Of a stretch of DNA of 64,000 bases, positions 32,297 to 44,085 are shown one piece after another. The notes under the pieces are model-generated. The model saw only the letters and a list, made by a program, of their open reading frames with translations. It searched no databases and had not been told where the DNA came from. Each line of letters opens with the position of its first letter. Position 1 is the stretch's first letter. This DNA comes from Aquarana catesbeiana (Eukaryota > Chordata > Amphibia > Anura > Ranidae). Location of the stretch: NCBI RefSeq assembly GCF_042186555.1, contig NC_133327.1, forward strand, positions 104,424,853 through 104,488,852, written 5' to 3'. A program made the position numbers and the translations under genes.

Positions 32297-34383
32297 TTAC
32301 TCTATGTCCTTCACTCTTGTGAACCACTGGGCCACCGTTGGGGGAGACTGTTGTTTCCATAGAGGCGGAATGCAAGCCTGTGAAGCATTAAGGAGGTGCC
32401 TAAGAAGGGATTTGTGGTAATGTTTCCTTGACAATGGGGTGAGGTTAAGCAGAACTGCAGCTGGGTTATCTTGTAGTGAGATGTCTGTGAGATTATGTAT
32501 GAGCTTAAGCACTGGTTGCCAGAAAGTGGCAAACATAGGACACTCCCAAAAAAATATGTAGAAGGGTACCCGAGTGGAGGCCACAACGCCAGCAACGATC
32601 CGTCTGGAGAGGGAATGTTTTTACCAGAACTGATGGGGTTCTAATACCAACGTGTCAAAATTTTGTACGTGATTTCCTGGTACTTACATAGGGAGGATTT
32701 CTGTACAAAAAAAAAAGTATTCTCTCCTTTTGTGGTTCAGTAAAGGTAACTTGCAAGTCTCTATCCCATTTTGCTAAGAATGGAGGGTCTTCTGTGGCAT
32801 TGAGATCCAATAAGGATTTGTACGAGGTTGATAAGGAACTCCGGATTGGTCCCTCTCCCATACAAAGCTCCTCAAAAGAGTCATGCTTACGAGTAAAGAG
32901 AGCCGGGCTAGGCAACAATCTTAGGAAGTGCGATAATTGAAAAGTCCTCCAGTGATCTAGTTTAAGAGGGGCCCTTCCTGAGAGAAAAGTTTCTCAAGGC
33001 ATCCAACCAGACGACCGTGAGAGCTGCAAAGCCCTCAGAAGTCCCTGTGAGCTCTGCAATAGGAAAGCCAGGTCAGTGAGACCGGGTACACACCCAGGGT
33101 GTTCTACAATCAAAGTCATTGGTGAAGGGAAACTGCTTAGTGTAGATAGTCGAAAAAACCTGTTCAGTTCTGTTAAAGTGGGGCCAATCAATGGATGAAT
33201 AGTTAAATGTGCAACGTGGGTTTTCCCTACCCAAGGCAGGCCAGGAATCGGAGCTTGGGCGGCTTCTTGTTCCAGCGATACCCAGAGTTTCAGGGCACTG
33301 TGTCGGCACCAGTCCACAACCCTGGTCATATGCATTGCAATGTAGTACAGGCCGGGTCTGGGAAACCTACTCCGCCCTTCAGCTTAGGTAACAGTAACAG
33401 TAACGCTCTACCGAGGCGAGGATGTTTACCTCACCAAATGAATTTGATAAATACCGACCGTACCACATGAAAAAACGTCTGAGGTATTTTAATCAGCAGT
33501 GCCTGCAATAAGTACAGAAGACTGGGCATCGCGTTCATCTTAAGTACGTTGCAACAGCCAAACCATGAGAGGGCCAGAGTATTCCATTTTTTAAGGTCAG
33601 CTGTTAGCGTTGACAGTAAAGGTTGGTAATTGAACGGGAGAATGTCATTTAGGTTTGCTGGAATTTTCGTTCCCAGATATTGAATCGAGCGGTCAGCCCA
33701 TTTGAATGGAAAATAGGGTCATAAGCTCGCTCTTGTAGCATCCGATAAGGAGATATTTAAGGCTTCTGATTTTCGTAAATTGACCTTGAACTTAGACAGG
33801 CTACTATAGCGTTTCAACTTCTGTAACAAGGAGGGTAAGGAGGTAAGAGGCTCAGTGATATAAAATAAGAGGTCATCGGCGTACGCCGCCACCTTGTGTT
33901 GGTATTTGCTGACTGTAATGCCTCGGATAGACGGGTTGTCCCTTATATGTTGTAAAAAGGGTTCCAGCGAGAAAACGAATAGTAGTGGAGACAGGGGACA
34001 GCCCTGCCTGGTGCCGTTTGATATGGAAAAGGGACTGGAATCATAGCCATTTACCCGTACAGTAGCGGTGGGATTCTTATAAATGGCTGGTATCCACGAC
34101 AGGATGGGGTCTGGTATTCCCATGAATTTGAGCATCTCTTGAAGAAAGGCCCAGTCCACCCTGTCAAAGGGCTTCTCGGCATCTGTGGACAGGGGTAAAA
34201 GGGGAGTAAGGGAGCATTTTGATGTGTCTATGATGTTCAGTGTCCGAATAGTGTTGTCCCTAGCCTCCCTTTTTTGAATAAAAGCAACCTGATCTGGTGC
34301 AATTAAGCGTTGCAACAAGACATTCATCCTAGAAGCCAGATTTTTAGTGAATAGTTTCATATCACAGTTTAGAAGGGAAATAG
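32297..34383 (-). pseudogene. L1-A ORF2, RT core to C-terminus, broken
   Basis: On the minus strand, after the PLE2 break the frame resumes with SLLNCDMKLFTKNLASR. It continues through APDQVAFIQKREARDN, TDAEKPFDRVDW (RT motif A Asp), GTRQGCPLSPLLF (motif B) and AAYADDLLFYI (motif C, YADD). The frame stops at 33719. Further pieces in other frames (32994-33335, 32655-32918, 32297-32584) give the distal region, the last with FFWECPMFATFWQPV, which resembles the C-terminal Cys/His-type segment of L1/Tx1 ORF2. Several frameshifts make it inactive. Catalytic residues of the RT core are kept. Confidence 0.85.
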
Positions 34384-34483
34384 AATATAGAATTGAGTCC
34401 GCGCAGTGGATATGGGTACAAGTGAAATATAGAACTGCTGCCTCTACAGGTACAGTTCCACCTGGGTGGAGTGTACTAGAATA

Positions 34484-36977
34484 TATGTAAAACAAATGTA
34501 GATGTGGCGCTGTTCTAGTGGAGTAAGTGTTTGATGATACAACCACTGTGTTACACCTTGTTTAGTCTCCCAGACTAGGTGTGAAAACTGGATAGTTTAA
34601 ATTTTGTATATTATAAATTAGCAGCAGATGCCTAGAACCTTGTGTGTGTGCACATATACCACGATGTGGTGCTACAAACTTATGGTGCCCATTAGAAGTT
34701 GAACTAATTCAAATGAAAAAATGAGTGAATGGATGAAGGAGTAAAAGAACAAAGAAAAAACATGTGTTACAGCCTCTTTCGCCCAGTTTGCGGTAGGTTT
34801 TGACTGTGTCTAAATTGTGTTACAACCTCTGGCAGCTGCTTAACAATGTAATTTCAGTGGCCAGAAGGTATACTTCAGTGTGTTTGTTTGCCTAAAATGA
34901 TGTGGGTTATACTCCATGAATGTTAACCACAAATATAATATATGCTATTTGCAGATGTTAAAATAGAGTTGCTTTAATTATATGCCCAATATCATATCAC
35001 ATACAATTGCATTTGTGAGATTTGGTAAAAGTGCATACGCAATAAGTTCTTAGTAAACAGAAATGTGTGCTGGTTTAGCAGCAATAGATTAATTAATTAA
35101 CAGAGTGACTTGTGCTCAAGAAGTTGATTAGCAAAATGACTTGTGCTCAAAAAGGAAAACGCCAGTGCTTGCTGGAAAAAACAATATTGTTCTAAAAGGT
35201 CCTTTTATGTGGTAAAGTGACTTGTGCTCAGGAAGAGTCAGTCCTTATTGAAAGACAATATTGTTTAAAGATCTTCTTATTCGGGTGCTGGCTTGGAGAT
35301 AGTGCTTCTTAATCGTGCTCCTAATGTGCATACAATCAACAAATAGCCTCACCCCTGCAGGGGTATTATGCGGTCACAGTATCTGCCACTGTGTAGCAAC
35401 CCTTGGCAGCTCTGGTCCGTGCTTTAAATGTTGTCTAGTGACTTTTAATATGTTCAACATGTGAAAGAGAAGGGATGCCCAAAGCGTAAAACTGTTTTTA
35501 AAACTTTACTCTGTACATAAGCAAAGATGATACTCACATTTTCAAAGATTAGTGTAACCATGAAAGGATCAAAGGATAAGAACCGTCAAAATAGCCTGTG
35601 ATCGTCTAACTATAGGTGACGCAAGATGTTTGTAAACCCTGCCCTACGTGTTTCATCATTGGATGTCTACAGGAGCTACACCTCCCGCTGTTAAATAGCA
35701 TGCCGTGTACTCAATGCGGTTGCGCACTACTGTTGTATGGCGGCTATGTTGCCAAAGATACTGCAGACCGAAGTCCGTACCGCTCAGATGCAAGGGATAA
35801 CTTACAGCTACGACCCGCCAGTCCTTCCCACCGTGATGAAGTTTAGACTGATATCCGGGTCGGTGACACCCGACCCGGATATCAGTCTAAAAGTGATTTG
35901 GAATTGGTTGTGCATATCCTATGGTTAATCAGAGGATAAAAACAAATGCTAACGTAAGAGTGTAAATGAGTCACCTCATGCTGGCATCCAGGATATATTA
36001 TTTTGACGATTTATACACAACAATTTAATTAAAACTTGATGAATTTAATAAATACAATCAATTATGCAAGATATATAACATGTTAAAAAACTACAGATAC
36101 TAAAATTAAAAATAGAAATGGACATGAAAATAAAAATGAAAATAAAGATAAAAATGAAAATTTAAAAATAAAAATAAATTAAAATAATGTCTCCTACTGG
36201 GTAAAAAAGATGGAATGTAAAACTAATTATTTTTAAGTCTGTATTAATTCTGATTGATAAGATGTGGGTTAATATTAAGAAAATTGGGGGGAACAGAGCA
36301 AAAAATTAAAAAAAAAATTAGAAATTAAAACAGGGTGGTGGGATAAAGAATGATAAATGATGCAGGGGAATTATAAAATAGGGAGAAGAAAAGGTATAAT
36401 TATTTTGTTATAGTGGGATGGACGTTGGCTCGCAAAAAGCAATACATGCCAAAACCTAATTGTTAATGTGGCAAGGAAAAATGGTAACTAAATAATATAT
36501 ATGCATGAGATATTATACTGCACAAAATTGATAATAAAATATATTTAAGAAATGTAAAGTTAAAATAAGGCTAAAGAGGGATTTGATTTATGTCGATCTG
36601 GTTGGATTCCTGAAAAAATCCTACTGTGGTGAACATAGTCTATAATGTTAAATCCAAGGTTTGAATATGATATGTTCTTAAAGACCTTTGATGGAATATG
36701 CTTCAAGCAGAATGAGGGCCTCCTCCATGTTGCCCTATGGAGGAGCCACTTAGGAAGTAGGTCTGGTCTACATGAGAAGGTGGTCTTGTACAGGTAGACC
36801 AGATGGTAGTTAATATATAAGGCATTTGTCATAATGAAAATACTATGTCCCAGCCTAAGTCGGCTGTGAGAAGTATTTGTCATGAAACTCCTATGTCCTA
36901 GCCTATAGTGGCTGTGAGGGGTATTCGTGTTGGGACCTATTTGTAAATTTTTAATATGCTGGTATGTTATAAATAAC
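34484..36977 (-). repeat. PLE2 left inverted arm
   Basis: Non-coding reverse complement of about 39069-41971, but without the MITE that sits in the right arm. It preserves the empty site GAGTAAGTGT at 34521-34530. It differs from the right arm by a hairpin at 35842-35891. Confidence 0.88.
35842..35891. repeat. Perfect 22-bp-arm hairpin unique to left arm
   Basis: TTTAGACTGATATCCGGGTCGG (35842-35863) is followed, after the six-base loop TGACAC, by its exact complement (35870-35891). The right arm near 40140-40190 has only the second half plus unrelated sequence, so the hairpin arose by local inverted duplication. Confidence 0.85.
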
Positions 36978-37796
36978 CTAAACACCAGAACATTTTTCAA
37001 GACTACAGACAGAAACGGATACATTCCAACCAGCAGCTGCCACCACCCACAATGGATTGGCAATATTCCAAAAGGGCAACTAATGCGAATATATAGGAAC
37101 TGTAGTAATCTGAATGATTATGAAGAACAAGCAAATTTCATAATCAACAGGTTCGTAGAGAAAGGGTACAACAGAAAAGAACTAATAAATGTAAAAGATA
37201 AAGTGAAAAAAATGGATAGGAATATGCTAACAGAAGGAAAACCGGACCACAATAGAAGAAAAAAAGAATAAGAATACTGACGTGGCCTTCCTAACAGGAT
37301 ACAACAGACAGTATAAAAGTATGGAGTCCATAATAAAAAAACATTGGCCTATTCTACAGTCAGACAAAATTCTAAGCTCCATACTACCAGAAAAACTCAC
37401 TTTCATTTATAGGAAGGCCCCATCCCTTAGAAATAAGTTGGTGCATACCGCTCTTGATCCACCAAAACAGATCAAATTAATTAAAAACCTAAAAGGGTTT
37501 TACAAATGTGGGAAATGCCTACCATGTAGTAGACATGTGCATTCGTTTTCCTCCGAATGCATTTTCGTCCGAATTTCAGGTATTTTCGTTATTGTTTTAA
37601 GAAACGATAACGAAAGTGCAGAGTCCGAAAAACGAAAGATCCGACATAAACAAATGCTTTATTTTAGTTTTCGTTGCTACAACAGTTCGATATAGATAGG
37701 AGATTCGACATGATGATGACAATAACAATCTGTGTCCATCAAACCTGTGGTCGAATGTGCCTAACCTTAGCTTTATTAGTCCAAGATTATTCTACA

Positions 37797-37930
37797 CAGA
37801 GAGAAAAGATTCGACGTAGAGAGAAAAGATTCGACGTAGAGAGAAAAGATTCGACGTAGGGGAGGAAAGATTCGACGTAGGGGAGGAAAGATTCGACGTA
37901 GGGGAGGAAAGATTCGACGTAGGGGAGGCA
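37797..37930. repeat. 20-bp minisatellite, AGATTCGACGTAG units
   Basis: Seven units: three of AGAGAAAAGATTCGACGT type followed by four of GGGGAGGAAAGATTCGACGT type. The direct repeats have no unique spacers, so this is not a CRISPR. Confidence 0.92.
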
Positions 37931-38028
37931 AGATAAATAAAAATAATGATGATGATGAATGTTATTGGCTGATTGTAACCAAAGAGGTGGAGCAGTAAAA
38001 TAGCTAGAACTAAATACACACGTACTTA

Positions 38029-38148
38029 GGCTTATGGTGTCTGTTGAAAGTTCTAAGAAGATTCGACGGAGCAGGTAAACTATACGGCATTGTACAGTTT
38101 AGCTGCTCCGTCGAATCTTCTTTGAACATTCGACAGACACCATAAGCC
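38029..38148. repeat. Long hairpin in hAT element
   Basis: GGCTTATGGTGTCTGT, AAGAAGATTCGACGGAGCAG and AAACTATAC are mirrored by GTACAGTTTAG, CTGCTCCGTCGAATCTTCTT and ACAGACACCATAAGCC. The arms are about 50 bp with small interruptions. Confidence 0.85.
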
Positions 38149-38619
38149 TTCAATGACAGATTCGACCTTAATTTGGATTTTCGGACGAATGCAATTTTTA
38201 ACGAAAAACAAAATAAATAAAAACAAATTTCGGGAGTAACTAAATAAATTTATTTTTCAGACGAAAACGAAATTCCGAAACGAAATATTTCAGTGTGCAC
38301 ATGTCTACCATGTAGAGTCAGCAAGAAAACAAACAGAAAGGTATCAAAATTTAGGTCAACAACTAATGGAAAGGAATATGATATTAAGGAACTTATAACC
38401 TGTAATAGTACTCATGTGACCTATATACTGGAGTACCCGTACCATAAACAATACATGGGCAGAACAACTAGACAATTGTGCGTTAGAATCAGAGAACACA
38501 TTACCAACATAAAAAACGGATTCAACAAACACAGCGTCTCGAGACATTTCAAGGATTACCATAATATGGATCCAAACTGTATGGTTTTCTATGCTATTGA
38601 CAAAATAAAAGGACACTGA

Positions 38620-41495
38620 AGAGGGGATAACAAAAGAATTAAGATCTCACAAAATGAAACAAAATAGATTTTTCAGTTAGATACCCTCCAACCAGCAGGG
38701 ATGAATCTAATTTTTTTTCTCACTAATTTTTAGAATCACCAATAATAACACTCGTATTTCATGTAAAGTTTGTGGTAGACAATCATCACATACCACCAAA
38801 ACAATGGGTTATGTAAAAGAAATTGAAAATGACATTTCCTAGGGTTTTATGAATATATCATATTTCACCATGATCCATTTCTGACTCCAAACAGACATTA
38901 CACCTATCAAGGTAACACCCCTTATTGATTAATACATATTACGGAATATAGTATTTCCATATAGGTGCTACATCAACTTTTGTTCAATATGCGGGGACCT
39001 AAATTTAATGTGACTTTTAGACCATATTACATTTGACCTTTATATTCAACATCTAAATAAAATCTTCCAGTTATTTATAATATACCAGCATATTATAAAT
39101 TTACAAATAGGTCCCAACACGAATACCCCTCACAGCCACTATAGGCTAGGACATAGGAGTTTCATGACAATTACTCCTCATAGCCGGCTTAGGCTGGGAC
39201 ATAGTATTTTCATTATGACAAATGCCTTATATATTAACTACCATCTGGTCTACCTGTACACGACCACCTTCTCCTGTAGACCAGACCTACTTGGCAACAT
39301 GGAGGAGGCCCTCATTCTGCTTGAAGCATATTCCATCAAAGGTCTTTAAGAACATATCATATTCAAACCTTGGATTTAAGATTATAGACTATGTTCACCA
39401 CAGTAGGAATTTTTTCAGGAATCCAACCGGATCGATATAAATCAAATCCCTCTTTAGCCTTATTTTAACTTTACATTTCTTAAATATATTTTATTATCAA
39501 TTCTGTGCAGTATAATATCTCATACATATATATTATTTAGTTACCATTTTTCCTTGCCACATTAACAATTAGGTTTTGGCATGTATTGCTTTTTGCGAGC
39601 CAACGTCCATCCCACTATAACAAAATAATTATACCTTTTCTTCTCCCTATTTTATAATTCACCTGCATCATTCATCATTCTTTATCTCACCACCCTGTTT
39701 TATTTCTAATAAAAAAAAAATTGCTCTTGTTCCCCCAATTTTCTTAATATTAACCCACATCTTATCAATCAGAATTAATACAGACTTAAAAATAATTAGT
39801 TTTACATTCCATCTTTTTTACCCAGTAGGAGACATTATTTTAATTTATTTTTATTTTTAATTTTCATTTTTATCTTTATATTCATTTTTATTTTCATGTC
39901 CATTTCTATTTTTAATTTTAGTATCTGTAGTTTTTTAACACGTTATATATCTTGCATAATTGATTGTATTTATTAAATTCATCAAGTTTTAAACAAATTG
40001 TTGTGAATAAACCGTCAAAATAATATCTCCTGGATGCCAGCATGCGGTGACTCATTTACACTCTTACGTTAGCATTTGGTTTTATCCTCTGATTAACCAT
40101 AGGACATGCACAACCAATTCCAAATTACTTTCGGATGCTGACAGTGACAAGTATGTTGTGTCACCGACCCGGATATCAGTCTAAACTTCATCACGGTGGG
40201 AAGGACTGGTGGGTCGTAGCTGTAAGTTATCCCTATCATCCGAGCGGTGTGGACTTCGGTCTGCAGTATCTTTGACAACATGGCCACCGCTAAACTGTGG
40301 TGCTCAACTGCATTGAGTACACGGCATGCTATTTAAGAGCGGGAGGTGTTGCAAGATGGACGCTCCTGTAGACGTCCAATGACGAAGCGCGTAGGACGGG
40401 GTTTACGAACATCTTGCGTCACCTCCAGTGAGACGAACACAGGCTATTTTGATGGTTCTTATCCTTTGATCCTTTCATGCTTACACTAATGTTTGAAAAT
40501 GTGAGTACCATCTTTGCTTATGTACAAAATAAAGTTTTAAAATGGTTTTACGCTATGGGCATCCCTTCTCTTTCACATGTTGAACATATTTAAAGACGCT
40601 AGACAACATTTAAAGCACAGACCAGAGCTGCCAAGGGTTGCTACACAGTGGCAGATACTGTGACCGCCCCTGCAGGGGTGAAGCTATTCGATGAGTGTAT
40701 GCACATTAGGAGCACGATTAAGAAGCACTATCACCAAGCCAGCACCTGAATAAGAAGATCTTTAAACAATATTGTCTTTCAATAAGGACTGACTCTTCCT
40801 GAGCACAAATCACTTTGCCACATAAAAGGACCTTTTAAAACAATATTGTTTTTTCCAGCAAGCACTGGCGTTTTCCTTTTTGAGCACAAGTCACTTTGCT
40901 AATCAACTTCTTGAGCACAAGTCACTCTGTTAATTAATTAATCTATTGTTGCTAAACCAGCACACATTTCTGTTTACTAAGCACTTATTGCGTATGCACT
41001 TTTACCAAATCTCACAAATGCAATTGTATGTGATATGATATTGGGCATATAATTAAAGCAACTCCATTTTAACATTTGCAAACAGCATATATTATATTTG
41101 TGGTTAACATTCATGGAGTATAACCCACATCATTTTAGGCAAACAAACACACTGAAGTACACCTTCTGGTCACTGAAATTACATTGTTAAGCAGCTGCCA
41201 GAGGTTGTAACACAATTTAGACACAAAACCTACCGTAAACTGGGCAACAGAGGCTGTAACACATGTTTTTTCTTTGTTCCTTTACTCCTTCATCCATTCA
41301 CTCATTTTTTCATTTGAATTAGTTCAACTGCTAATGGACACCATAAGTTTGTAGCACCACACCGTGGTATATGTGCACACACACAAGGTTCTAGGCATCT
41401 GCTACTAATTTATAATATACAAAATTTCCAGTTTTCACACCTAGTCTGGGAGACTACACAAGGTGTAACACAGTGGTTGTATCATCAAACACTTA
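38620..41495 (+). repeat. PLE2 3' region and right inverted arm
   Basis: Non-coding. 39069-41495 mirrors the left arm. AAATAAAGTTTTAAAATGG near 40528 holds an AATAAA-type signal. The AT-rich section 39640-40010 is built of ATTTTTATTTTC repeats. Confidence 0.8.
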
Positions 41496-41929
41496 TGCCC
41501 CGTACACACGGTCAGTTTTTCCGATGGAAAGTGCGTGATAGGACCTTGTTGTCAGAAATTCCGACCGTGTGTAGGCTCCATCACACATTTTCCATCGGAT
41601 TTTCCGACACACAAAGTTTGAGAGCAGGCTATAAAATTTTCCGACAACAAAATCCGTTGTCGGAATTTCCGATCGTGTGTACACAAATCCTACGCACAAA
41701 GTGCCATGCATGCAAAGAATAAATAAAGAGATGAAAGCTATTGGCTACTGCCCCGTTTATAGTCCCGACGTACGTGTTTTACATCACCGCGTTCAGAATG
41801 ATCGGATTTTCCTACAACTTTGTGTGACCGTGTGTATGTAAGACAAGTTTGCGCCAACATCCGTCGGAAAAAATCCTAGGATTTTGTTGTCGGAATGTCC
41901 GATCAATGTCCAACCGTGTGTACGGGGCA
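41496..41929. mobile_element. Harbinger-type MITE, 434 bp, TTA duplication, with empty site in window
   Basis: Ends TGCCCCGTACACACGG and its exact complement, flanked by TTA at 41493-41495 and 41930-41932. The interior repeats TTTCCGA/TCGGAAA motifs in both orientations (TTTTCCGACAACAAAATCC, GTTGTCGGAATTTCCG). The mirrored left arm of PLE2 at 34521-34530 shows the site without it. It arrived after PLE2. Confidence 0.93.
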
Positions 41930-41988
41930 TTACTCCACTATAACAGCTCCACTTCTACATTTGTTTTACATATATAGAAGGGAAATAG

Positions 41989-42478
41989 GCCTATAGCTAG
42001 CACATAGTAACGGGTCTTTACCCGGTTTAGGGATCACTGTAATGGATGCACGTTGCAGGTCCGCAGGGAACATGTGTCCCTCTAAGATAGCATTAAAAGC
42101 CATGATTAAGTGAGGTGCCAAGGAATCCTGATGCTGTTTATAGTAAGGGAGGGTGAATCCCTCAGGATCGGGAGCCTTGCCAGGCTGAGTGGTAGCTATG
42201 GATGAAGCAAGTTTCTCTACTGTAATGGGCTTAGTAAGGTCCTCACGCTCTTCCGTAGTCAGCGTAGGGAGATTGGATTCCCTAAGATAATTACAGATGT
42301 CCAAGGGGCTTCGGGACGATAAGTCGGAGGTGGGAGGTTGGTCTAAGTTATACAGTTTGGAGTAAAAGTCGCAGAAGCTCTCCGCCAGTTCTTGAGAAGA
42401 GTGAACTTTTGAACCAGATGATAAAAGTAAAGCTGGTACGTATGTCTGTGATCGCTTGGTATGTAAGGCGTTGGCCAA
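41989..42478 (-). pseudogene. L1-A ORF2, RT N-terminal part
   Basis: Minus-strand frame from about 42478 down to the PLE2 junction: SSGSKVHSSQELAESFCDFYS, TTQPGKAPDPEGF (usually PGPDG in L1), ASITVIPKPGKDP and ASYRPISLL. It then reaches the duplicated target, where PLE2 is inserted. The next residues of L1 continue at 34383. Confidence 0.88.
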
Positions 42479-42597
42479 TAGGCGGCTGCCTTTAACAGAA
42501 CATGTTTCGCTTCGTATAAGGAGTGATCCCTTATGGCCTCTCGGAGCCTAGTCAGTTCCGATTCCAACGTACGGTCTGATCTGGTCTTGTGCTGACA

Positions 42598-43600
42598 TTA
42601 TAAGGAATTGAGTTGAGCTAGAAGGTCGGACAAGGTTTTGAGGCGACGTTTCTTGGTTGTGTGGCCATGCTTAATTATGATTCCTCTAATATAGCATTTG
42701 TGTGTGGACCACACTGAGATTGGATTTTCTACAGAGCCTATATTTGTAGAGAAATATAGGGTAAGTTCTTTACGGATATCTGCCACAATTTCAGGGTCAT
42801 TCAAGAAGGCCTTGTTAAGTTGCCACGTGGAAGTCTTGGGGGACACTTGGGAGAGAGCAATCTCCAGAGTGATTAGGGTATGGTCTGAGAGTGTGAAGTA
42901 GCCGATGTTTGTCTTGGTTACCAGAGGTATCGCTGAGTGTTTTAGGAAAAATAAATAAATTCTGGAGTAAGAGCCATGTACAATTGAATAAAAGGTATAG
43001 TTTCGCTCCTGTGGATGAAATATTCTCCATATATCGACCAATTGATGGGAGTACAAAAGATTTTTAAGGTGAAGTCGTGCTCTCCGAGACAGGGAGGATA
43101 AGTTTGAGGAGGAGTCTCTGTGGGGGTCTAAGGTCAAGTTAAAGTCCTCTCCTAAGACAAGGGTTCCCTCAAGAAAAGTGTCAAGGGTGGATAAAAAGGT
43201 CTTGAGGGTTGAGAGTGGATTAGAATTTGGGAGATAAATGTTCACAAGAGTGAAGGTCTGAGAATACATTTTTCCCTTCAGAAACTGGAATCTGCCCTCC
43301 TGGTCATGATGCTCATCCAGGAGTTGCCATGGCAGGGATTTGGATAGGAGGATACTTGTCCCTTTAGATTTAGAGGTTGAGGATGGATTATGGTAGGCTG
43401 TCAGAAAGTATTTGTTGGATAGTCTGGGTATCTTGTCTGCCCTAAAATGAGTCACTTGGAGAAATGGAATGCGTACTCTGTGTCTCCAGAGCTCGGCTAG
43501 ACAGCTAGTGAGCTTCTCTGGGGAATTCAGTCCCTTTACGTTCCAAGAGAGGATCTTGACAGATATACTGCCGAAGATTTCGCTTTTGCCACTGCCCACC
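42598..43600 (-). pseudogene. L1-A ORF2, APE-type endonuclease, catalytic Glu lost
   Basis: Frame from KILSWNVKGLNSPEK through VRIPFLQVTHF, KGTSILLSKSL, LVLGEDFNLTLDP and TLSDHTLITLEI. These are the L1 endonuclease blocks in order. The block normally reading QETH has QVTH, so the metal-binding Glu is replaced by Val. The RID(Y/H) block reads RIYLFF. Asp/Asn of DFN and the SDH pair remain. The Glu loss alone should abolish nicking. Spacing and order are otherwise normal. A stop separates this part from the RT piece near 42595. Confidence 0.88.
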
Positions 43601-44085
43601 CCTGGGGTGTGGGGTAGTAAGGGAGAGAGAAGAAAAAAAAGGGGGATGAGGGGGAAGAGTGTAGAAAGTGAGAGAAAAGGTGAAGAGAAGGAGGAGTCTA
43701 GAGAGAGAGGAACTCCACAGAGAAGATCTACTGCCACCGGGGCAGAGTATACCTAGTGTTTGGAGTAGTAAGGCATGGAAAAGCACAGAGCCCTGACCAT
43801 TGGGGTCCCTGAAGCCAACATTGACCAATGTTGGAACACCAGCCTAATATGTGAGGTAATAAATGTAGATCAACAAATAAACCACAGATTAAATACATTG
43901 GTAATAAAGTGAATATTGAGAGATCCCCCTTAGAGGAGTGGGCAAAGTCGTTACTGATCCAGTACTCTAAGCCCGGGGCACAGCAACAGGGCAGACCCCC
44001 AAATATAAGGGTATACAACCAAATGCAAAAAAAGGAAATCCTATGAGCCACAATGAACCTAGTGCTAAAAATAAGCACTACATAG
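43601..44085 (-). other. L1-A upstream sequence without ORF1
   Basis: 43610-43700 is purine-rich on plus (GAGAGAAGAAAAAAAAGG). No ORF1 coiled coil or RRM can be read on either strand. Confidence 0.4.

Larger units (their letters stand above)
37530..38307. mobile_element. hAT-type non-autonomous element, 778 bp, 8-bp duplication
   Basis: 12-bp terminal inverted repeats TAGACATGTGCA, flanked by CCATGTAG at 37522-37529 and 38308-38315. An 8-bp duplication is the hAT signature. It interrupts the PLE2 endonuclease region. No transposase. The interior has a 20-bp minisatellite and a large hairpin. Confidence 0.9.
36978..38619 (+). pseudogene. PLE2 RT thumb and GIY-YIG endonuclease, split by hAT element
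   Basis: The coding sequence begins after the RT catalytic core, with HHPQWIGNIPKGQLMRIYRNCS (the conserved post-RT segment), FIINRFVEKGYNRKEL, and a frame break near 37270 into YKSMESIIKKHWPIL and KLTFIYRKAPSLRNKL. A Cys pair CGKCLPC stands just before the 778-bp insertion at 37530. After it, the frame continues RVSKKTNRK, then the endonuclease HVTYILEYPYHKQYMGRTTRQ (GIY-YIG equivalent) and CVRIREHI, up to a TGA at 38617-38619. RT motifs A to C are absent. Clearly a dead, 5'-truncated copy. Confidence 0.88.
34384..41974. mobile_element. Penelope-like element PLE2, head-to-head, 14-bp target duplication
   Basis: TAGAAGGGAAATAG occurs at 34370-34383 and 41975-41988, inside L1-A ORF2 at the RPISLL codons. 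A minus-oriented 3' fragment (34484 to about 36977) faces a plus-oriented 5'-truncated copy (from about 36978). The arms mirror each other: CCTAGTCTGGGAGAC near 41440 with its complement near 34567, and GGTCCCAACACGAATACC near 39110 with its complement near 36930. A 100-bp segment at 34384-34483 has no mirror. Same architecture as PLE1 from a different PLE lineage. Confidence 0.9.

Noticed and set aside
37797..37930. Regular direct repeats resembling a CRISPR array
   Set aside because: Units are contiguous without spacers, inside a hAT-type element in a eukaryotic genome.
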